A program made the position numbers and the translations under genes. Below, in pieces: positions 36,401 through 41,286 of a stretch of 41,286 nucleotides of DNA; the first letter of the stretch is position 1; every line of letters begins with the position of its first letter. Under the pieces are notes generated by a model. That model did no database searches. It was not told where the DNA came from and saw only the letters and a program-made list of their open reading frames with translations. The stretch spans positions 20,870-62,155 of the forward strand of contig JABDCX010000010.1 in assembly GCA_013287915.1 (NCBI GenBank), given 5' to 3'. This DNA comes from Chlamydiota bacterium (lineage in GTDB: Bacteria > Chlamydiota > Chlamydiia > Chlamydiales > Parachlamydiaceae).

Positions 36401-37807
36401 GAGCAGGGAAAAGAAGTTCCGTTCGAACAAATGCTCACTCCGCAAAACAGAGCTGTCGTCGATCGGTTCTTTAAAGAAATCAGCGAGGGAAAAGTGTATC
36501 TCTCGTCAGAGGAGTTTCAAGCCGATCGAGAAACGGTGACGAAAGCTCTGGCACATTTCACCAACATTTTTGAAGTAAATAAAAGGTTGCATGAAACAGT
36601 GGCGGTCGGCTTAGGAGCAACCGCAAAGGAACAAGCTCTTTTCAAACAACACCTATTCAAACCCGGGGAATACGAAGAACTCGTCAAGATCTCCAAGACC
36701 ACCTACACCGATGTGGAAAAACTGGCAGCGGCGATGAAACGGGCCGAAGTACTCCTAAAAGCCGCCGGGCAACGAGGAGTGCAACTGAACGAGGACAAAC
36801 AAGTTCAACTTGGCGAAGAAAAATTCCAAAAGATCTTGACTGGCTTTCAAGCTCTCGAAAAAAACTACCAAGGAAAATTTGTCCCTGAAACACTCCAGAA
36901 AATGACTCAAGTGCCCCCTGATCTTTCAAAGCTAGTCCCCCACATCGCCAATCGGCAAGACCTCAATCTCGTCCAAAAAAATCGCTTATTCAATTGCGTC
37001 CGAGAAATCATCAATCTGAAACAGACGCCCACCTATACAGCAAAAGGAACTATTGAACCAGAATACGCGCAATTAACCCCTGAAAATAAAAAGCCGATCG
37101 AACAGCTCCTCCAAAAAGTTGAAAAAGGGAATCCATTTACTTCTGAAGACGCTTTTGAAAAGGAGATGCAGCAAATTGACTCAGCCATCCTCCAAGCTTC
37201 TCCCCCAATTGTTAGTTTCGAAACCCTCAATAGCGAACTAAAAAAAGAGATTCAACTGGCTCTCCAGTCAGACGAAATCCAAATGAACGAGGCCGACCGA
37301 GAAAAGCTGGAAGGCATTGTCGCTAATCCAGCCCGCGATATGAAGCAACTGAGTCTTAATATAACGACTCTCAGTAGAATCATCCAACCTATAAGGCACC
37401 GAGATCCTTCAAATCCGTTGGTCGTTCAAATCGATGTGATGAGAAAGCGTCTTTCAGAGCTGCCTCCGGATAATTTTGATGAATACCAAAACGATCTTTC
37501 TGCAAATCGCGATCTGATAGCTCTCGGCCGCGCCATTTGTCGACGAAGAGGGCTCTCACGCGAACAAAAAGGAAACCTGTTTGATGCCGCTGGAGGACTC
37601 TACGAATACAAAAATAGAGAAGAATATAAGCAGGTACCAAATGAAAAAAAGAAAGAACTCGAAGCGCTCTTAGCAGGCATTCATAAAGGAACGACGACCA
37701 GCAAACAGATTGAGAATTGGGAGAGAGCGCTAATCGGGGAAGAGGTAAACACAGAGACGCAAAGACGTGAAGAATTTCCAAAAGAATTAAAGGTGATTGA
37801 TTATTAA
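33425..37807 (+). CDS. Giant protein with six copies of an unrecognised repeat domain
   Basis: 1460 residues, no family recognised. Almost entirely helical and charged, with no signal peptide or membrane segment. Residues 1-170 form an N-terminal domain (FSTKWSQEKINQAVDTQKRE) shared with the next gene. Residues about 170-270 look coiled-coil, rich in Q, E and K. A core of about 75 residues then recurs near 323, 529, 753, 958, 1171 and 1368. It reads A..IA.R.DL....K..LF......I..K, then a G..TTLY or P.E-type segment and a K....LL..V..G.P motif. Linkers sometimes carry a TYTDVEKL...-like helix. AGAGGTT precedes the ATG. The next gene starts 30 bases later and encodes a shorter paralogue. Candidate roles are secreted effector or scaffold; neither is shown. 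Confidence 0.85.
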   Translation: MSLPIIPKALSVPTTPTPKPTGFVQQFLSLFSTKWSQEKINQAVDTQKRELLKALVALDDPLVRGKFGDQKIRDQLRIIETRVHQVLPTTSKTGKEIKNVEGWIHELENELVESSSPNKEKLEICNGLRTLIGATLANPQLNKHLGKEEQQFLNQLQHTPIFKVKEEKIAALIMQNAMKKAAEEQESIANPKMEKLSEEIQQLEVKAQQMQPAEMGNVSVKERATLLELKQQKTGTTQQVNTASQQARIQQQISEKRKEFQIIRSTVRSIENIQVRLGLTLQKFDQLIPGEIRNWIARTSASKAVPAQNATVQRMNREITEVAYKIADRQDLNEGQKNRLFQNVKGIIEYRYAPIIDEKGEQTTLFGTLQTPTKVAFNRILEQVKKELPYNDLDFEKDMAQCELVVKNLSQKLFLNQNLQSVIEQCVSIYPKVNQTLAQRDAISFLSQIGEKTYTTAESQREAIKAVETFIQNHAREFQKRDPEKYAGLSIRLGWSKAYYLLVLPESTRGVIGGPDQKQTADPETVDLAYAIADREDLNRDEKSELFNCLRAVEELKASYTFNDQGKKTTLYAELDPKLRNEVEWIFNRLRHGDPYLEGTSFSNDLHTLQEAVRTVRPNVQELKTTIGGAIHDLLAVCANDPFFSQIQPRNESQQTGWKGKEQFDHLLRMDPRDIGNRLPHSLKQVEELLQIFLPTHGSVPFKPETVAFVQSELANIRKQCNKLPSDIQGLLTDGLTTTPQDPVAFERTIVLAKKIEKRDDIGPEQKMRLLGCLDRMVLMKRTGIVGAQGRIISPFELLPTQDKNVLELLLKQVEEGIPFSSADQFDFMLYQASKALQYGQGIQDAFVAEFKRAHNLLLSSKDLKLQPDEKESLSEVVAQLERGAMGLQQAIGLVREIIDSRGAKIGEDKTVLKVKAQLYALEAKQRELVLPENVYKFIGQAAHQPLRPEDKILLPIAKQIHNQTNLFMNDKKDLFNLAKVIVIIKNNTVLNEQGKEVPFEQMLTPQNRAVVDRFFKEISEGKVYLSSEEFQADRETVTKALAHFTNIFEVNKRLHETVAVGLGATAKEQALFKQHLFKPGEYEELVKISKTTYTDVEKLAAAMKRAEVLLKAAGQRGVQLNEDKQVQLGEEKFQKILTGFQALEKNYQGKFVPETLQKMTQVPPDLSKLVPHIANRQDLNLVQKNRLFNCVREIINLKQTPTYTAKGTIEPEYAQLTPENKKPIEQLLQKVEKGNPFTSEDAFEKEMQQIDSAILQASPPIVSFETLNSELKKEIQLALQSDEIQMNEADREKLEGIVANPARDMKQLSLNITTLSRIIQPIRHRDPSNPLVVQIDVMRKRLSELPPDNFDEYQNDLSANRDLIALGRAICRRRGLSREQKGNLFDAAGGLYEYKNREEYKQVPNEKKKELEALLAGIHKGTTTSKQIENWERALIGEEVNTETQRREEFPKELKVIDY

Positions 37808-37837
37808 AATGTAATAAACACATTCCGGAGGTGTTGT

Positions 37838-40063
37838 ATGAACATATTTGGATTTGGCAGTAAAGTTCACATCCCTGACGCACTGCACTTAGACAGACAC
37901 ACAACAGCAGGAGCAACACAGCGCAAGACGGTGATGAGCACCATCATGAGACGCGTCAGCAGCCACTGGACCGACGCCGAAGCCCAGAAGCAAGTCCTCA
38001 CTCAAAAAGGGAAAATCCTGAATGCGATCCACCAACTCCAAGACGAACTCAAAGGGTCTAAAAACCTAGATCCTCAAAAAACTGCAAAAATTGATAAGCA
38101 GATTCTAACTCTCGCCAAACGGGTGAACGAAGTGCGTTATTGGGAAGCTGACTATGTTATCCCAAGTCTGCATGGTCAACAACCCGAGAAACTAGAAACG
38201 CTTGCAAAATCTCTAGAAAAAACTGCAATAGAATCTGTAACTTACAAGGCAGGAGAGAACTTGAAAGCCGTTCTTAAGGGTGTAAATGATAAGCTTACCC
38301 CAAAAGAACAGAAGCAAGTGGCGGCCATCTTAAAAACCAATTTCTTTAATATCGAAGATTTAGAAACTGCCTTTGCCACTGCTAAATCCATTTTGGCAAA
38401 CAACCCTAATCTCCGGCCAGTACACCTCAAGACTCCCCTTTCTTCACCAAATATCAACGTCACTCAGCGCGGGACACCTGTGGTTACACCTCCGGGCGCA
38501 AAACAGACAATGGAAGTCATGAACGCAGCGGATCAGATCGCTTATATCCGCGCCGCATTCGAAGAATCCTTGCCCCCAAATCTTGCTAACTACTTAGCAG
38601 AAGCAACGCAAGCAAAAGAGGCAGGTAGGCCTTTATCACCTGAGCAAAAAGAGCTGCTTCCCTTGGCATACAAAATATTGAACCGCCACGACTTGAATGC
38701 CGAAGAAAAAAAGGCTCTTTTCAAGTGCGCTCAAGAGATCTACCGATTCAAACACACAGAAGGGAAGGACGCAAAAGGCTACAAAACGACCCTCTATCGC
38801 GCTCTTACCCCAGAGAACAAAGCGGTTGTCGATCGCTTTATGGAGAAACTGAACCGGGGCGATATGTACCAAGGGGCTGTGCGGGCCCATCCCGGACATC
38901 CAACAACAAATGTCCATACGCTTTTACTTGAGGATATGAAAAAAGCAACCTCTGCTATGGGACCAGTCTACGCTTTAGACCTAGTTGGAAAGGATCTCAA
39001 AGCGGCAATCGTAGTTCTTGCAGGGAATGATACCTCTATCAAAAACAACCCGAAATTAAATTCAGAACAAAAGAAACAGCTTTTAGAAATCAAAGAAACC
39101 CATTTCACAGATGTCAAACAGTTGGAAAAGGCGATCAAATTCGTGAGAGATCTCGTACCTGTTCTAGATCCACGTAAAGTGGGCACGGGAGGGTCAGTGC
39201 TTGCTGCGGTGGAACAACAATTTAAGGATAATTGCATCCCACAAAGCTTGCAATCATTGGTGTTGAATCCCCCAACCAAGCCTACAGCAGAAGAGAAGGA
39301 GTTGTTGGGGCTGGCCGACAAGATTGCCGACCGACAAGATCTCCTGATTGACCAGAAAAATCAACTCTTTTTGGCTGTAAAAGAAGCTGTCCATCTCAAG
39401 CATGAAAAAGCGATTGGTTTATACGGACAGGTCACCACCGCCCATCAAAACCTATCCCCCGCTCGCAGAAAAGAGATCGATCAGTTCTTAGAGCGCGTCA
39501 AGGAAAGCCATCGATATGCCGACGCTAAAGCACTCAATGCCGACCTCCAAAAGGTTGACGCTGCTCGGAAAGAGCTGAAAATCCCAAAGGCAATACAAGC
39601 TTACATGGATCTTTGCGTCAAAATGGCTGGAAAATCCAAAACTGGCAAAATCGAAAGTCCTGTAGCTGATATCTTAAAAATGGCATCTAAAATCGCCAAA
39701 CGGGATGACTTAGATGATGCTGAAAAAGAACTTCTCTTCAAGCGTGCAAGAGCTCTTCACGAAATGAAGCAAATTAAGGCTTCTGATGCGGATGGTAGTT
39801 CTACAACGCTTTACGAGCTATTAGCACCTGAGAAAATGAAACAAGCAACTGATCTGCTCCAAAAAATCGAAAAAGAAATAAAATTCAGTAGAACAGCTAC
39901 AAGAGATGAATTCAGTCTCTTATCTACGACAGTATCAACAGGAATTACTGACGCTCTAAAAACCTATGCTAACAATCACGTAAAACATCAAAAAGGACCA
40001 ATTCCAACTGTTGAAATCGAAGGGGTAAGAGAACTTAATGTTACTTCCGTGAGAAGACGATAA
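37838..40063 (+). CDS. Shorter paralogue with three copies of the same repeat domain
   Basis: 741 residues, no family recognised. The N-terminus (VSSHWTDAEAQKQVLTQKGK) aligns with that of the preceding protein. A TNFFNIEDLETAFATAKSI segment near residues 168-186 resembles linker helices of the larger protein. Repeat cores start near 277 (AYKILNRHDLN), 493 (ADKIADRQDLL) and 616 (ASKIAKRDDLD); the last two are only about 123 residues apart, as if one linker was lost. No signal peptide or membrane segment. CGGAGGTG lies about five bases before the ATG, a stronger ribosome site than its neighbour's. It is probably co-transcribed with that gene and ends at the hairpin at 40117. Confidence 0.85.
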   Translation: MNIFGFGSKVHIPDALHLDRHTTAGATQRKTVMSTIMRRVSSHWTDAEAQKQVLTQKGKILNAIHQLQDELKGSKNLDPQKTAKIDKQILTLAKRVNEVRYWEADYVIPSLHGQQPEKLETLAKSLEKTAIESVTYKAGENLKAVLKGVNDKLTPKEQKQVAAILKTNFFNIEDLETAFATAKSILANNPNLRPVHLKTPLSSPNINVTQRGTPVVTPPGAKQTMEVMNAADQIAYIRAAFEESLPPNLANYLAEATQAKEAGRPLSPEQKELLPLAYKILNRHDLNAEEKKALFKCAQEIYRFKHTEGKDAKGYKTTLYRALTPENKAVVDRFMEKLNRGDMYQGAVRAHPGHPTTNVHTLLLEDMKKATSAMGPVYALDLVGKDLKAAIVVLAGNDTSIKNNPKLNSEQKKQLLEIKETHFTDVKQLEKAIKFVRDLVPVLDPRKVGTGGSVLAAVEQQFKDNCIPQSLQSLVLNPPTKPTAEEKELLGLADKIADRQDLLIDQKNQLFLAVKEAVHLKHEKAIGLYGQVTTAHQNLSPARRKEIDQFLERVKESHRYADAKALNADLQKVDAARKELKIPKAIQAYMDLCVKMAGKSKTGKIESPVADILKMASKIAKRDDLDDAEKELLFKRARALHEMKQIKASDADGSSTTLYELLAPEKMKQATDLLQKIEKEIKFSRTATRDEFSLLSTTVSTGITDALKTYANNHVKHQKGPIPTVEIEGVRELNVTSVRRR

Positions 40064-40116
40064 CCTCTGTTTTGCTTTTTGCCCTCAGAGCACTGTCCCT
40101 GGTGCACAAGCTGCGA

Positions 40117-40147
40117 CAGAATGCTTTAATGCACTCTGCATTTTTTT
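40117..40147 (+). terminator. Intrinsic terminator of the repeat-protein operon
   Basis: CAGAATGC (40117-40124) pairs with GCACTCTG (40131-40138) with one mismatch, has a 6-base loop, and is followed by CA and seven T bases. It lies 54 bases past the stop codon. Confidence 0.75.
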
Positions 40148-40206
40148 CGGGCGCGGGCACGAAAAGATAGGAGCGGAAATCTGGGTAATTGTGTATCCTT
40201 AAGGGC

Positions 40207-41004
40207 ATGAACGCGATTTTCCTGATGCTACTTTTTTTGGGATGGGCAATGCCGCAAGCGGCTGCAAATGAATGGGAAAACCCTTCTTCGCCTCAACTGA
40301 AGATGCTCTACAACAGTCTAGACCCAACGTCGATCCCGCAGCACCTTGCCTTCTATGAGCTATATGGACAGACGTCAGAGGGGCAACGAGCGCTCGACGA
40401 CGCTTGCACTCTGCTCTGCGGCCAAAGGGGAATGCACCAGGTACGCTCCATTTTACAGCACAATCTGGAAGGCGCGGTAGAAGGCCTTGTCGCAATCGTC
40501 AACAAGCCCCCAAATGAAGCCTCCTTGGAGCTCAGCAACGAACAACTGGCCCTAATCGATCAATTGGCAAGCCATTTGCCTAATCGGCGCTTAAAAGGGT
40601 TTTATGCAAAAACGGAAGATGACGTGCTCCGGCTCCCTCCTGAGGAAATCGACCTCGCTAGAGGTGTCTTGTTGTCTCAATTGGGCGAAGATCCTCAAGC
40701 GTTGAGAAAAGCAAAAAGTTACGAGGCTTCGATCGATCTAATGGCTCTGCAGATTTTGGCTCGCCTTCCAGAACAGGCAAGCCCGCGCGCCAAAATCCGC
40801 GCAATCAACCACTACATTTTTGAAGAACTGGGATTTCGCTTTCCTCCCCACTCGACTTTCGCTAAGGAGATCGATCTGTATTCGTTCCTCCCCTCTGTCC
40901 TCGATTCGAGGCGAGGGGTGTGCTTGGGGGTATCCATCCTTTATCTGTGCTTGGCACAGCGCTTAAACCTCCACCTGGAAATCATCACGCCATGTTCCCG
41001 CTAA
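40207..41004 (+). CDS. Truncated secreted transglutaminase-like (SirB1 family) protein
   Basis: 265 residues from the ATG at 40207. A signal peptide is clear (MNAIFLMLLFLGWAMPQAAA, cut before NEWEN). Middle part helical; the C-terminus matches the start of a transglutaminase-like core of SirB1 type (FLPSVLDSRRGVCLGVSILYLCLAQRL, nucleophile candidate C239, then LEIITP). The family normally continues with a histidine-containing PGH-type segment and often TPR repeats; here the frame ends CSR-stop straight after LEIITP, so the catalytic His and Asp are missing. The last 42 bases overlap the opposing gene. The product is probably inactive as drawn. A TTG at 40189 is an unlikely alternative start. 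Confidence 0.7.
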   Translation: MNAIFLMLLFLGWAMPQAAANEWENPSSPQLKMLYNSLDPTSIPQHLAFYELYGQTSEGQRALDDACTLLCGQRGMHQVRSILQHNLEGAVEGLVAIVNKPPNEASLELSNEQLALIDQLASHLPNRRLKGFYAKTEDDVLRLPPEEIDLARGVLLSQLGEDPQALRKAKSYEASIDLMALQILARLPEQASPRAKIRAINHYIFEELGFRFPPHSTFAKEIDLYSFLPSVLDSRRGVCLGVSILYLCLAQRLNLHLEIITPCSR

Positions 41005-41286
41005 GCTAAATAATCCTTCCCGAAATTTTGGGTATTTTGCAAGAGCCGTCTCCAGAGCTTTTTTCTTTTCTAGCAAAGATTCCCGCTTTTTGTCGACGCG
41101 CAAGAAAATGGCTTTAAGGCTCTCTGCGGAACAATTGCCCTGTAGATAGTCCTCAGGGCCTGTTTCTTTCGAGACGGCCTCTTCTGAAATATAATCTGCA
41201 ACCTCTGAGAGTTGTTTTTTTCCCTCTTGATCATTTCCCAAAATCACGTTGACATAGCCTGTCAGTAAGGTCAGTAGCTTATCTTC
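40963..41286 (-). CDS. Partial TPR-like protein, cut by the window edge and oddly ended
   Basis: The frame is open past the window's right edge and encodes 107 visible residues. They look like TPR helices (LLTLLTGYVNVILGNDQEGK; LEKKKALETALAKYPKFREG; FSLAGTW). The repeat then breaks off after GTW, and the frame ends RDDFQVEV inside the 3' end of the opposing transglutaminase-like gene. SirB1-type proteins often carry TPRs after the transglutaminase core, so this could be the inverted C-terminal part of the same gene. No function can be assigned by itself. Confidence 0.5.
   Translation of the reverse strand, partial: EDKLLTLLTGYVNVILGNDQEGKKQLSEVADYISEEAVSKETGPEDYLQGNCSAESLKAIFLRVDKKRESLLEKKKALETALAKYPKFREGLFSLAGTWRDDFQVEV

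Noticed and set aside
33425-40063. Repeat-protein genes as a CRISPR array or DNA satellite
   Set aside because: The repeats are at protein level, mostly diverged in DNA and spaced by about 600 bases; no CRISPR-like array is seen anywhere in the window.

Overview
The window reads as a chromosomal segment of a chlamydia-related bacterium outside the Chlamydiaceae (an environmental or amoeba-associated Chlamydiales). Three things support this. The order infA, tRNA-Thr, tuf, tRNA-Trp, secE, nusG, rplK, rplA, rplJ, rplL, rpoB, rpoC is the chlamydial arrangement. kdsA is followed by lptC/lptA/lptB-like genes, as in chlamydiae. A citrate synthase sits next to malate dehydrogenase, and Chlamydiaceae lack citrate synthase. 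I cannot assign a family or genus from the sequence alone.

Layout. 1-6.8 kb is an accessory block: two copies of a non-coding repeat, a very large membrane-anchored adhesin-like protein (LVIVD repeats plus tandem cadherin/Ig-like domains), and an orphan AAA+ ATPase with a nuclease-like tail. The block abuts the 3' end of lptB, and short copies of the lptB tail recur inside it. 6.8-10.6 kb is the kdsA-lptC-lptA-lptB operon on the minus strand, for making Kdo and exporting lipopolysaccharide. 10.6-11.0 kb holds a 244-bp imperfect inverted repeat. A small membrane protein gene follows. 12-25 kb is the transcription/translation super-cluster on the minus strand. 25-28 kb is mdh-gltA-membrane protein on the minus strand. 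28.2-33.3 kb (plus strand) carries a Nudix hydrolase, then a tightly overlapping operon of an FtsB/DivIC-like protein, two CNNM/CBS proteins and the glucanotransferase malQ.

33.4-40.1 kb holds the most novel part: two adjacent paralogous proteins (1460 and 741 residues) built from a repeat I do not recognise. Its core, of about 75 residues, contains a motif like KIADRQDL followed by an LF-containing helix. It occurs six times at about 200-225-residue spacing in the first protein and three times in the second. They share an N-terminal helical domain, appear co-transcribed, and end at a clear intrinsic terminator. They have no signal peptide or membrane segment and are candidates for secreted effectors or structural proteins, but that is inference.

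At the right end, a secreted transglutaminase-like (SirB1-type) gene on the plus strand and a TPR-like gene on the minus strand both stop abruptly at about 40,990. This looks like an inversion breakpoint or an assembly joint.
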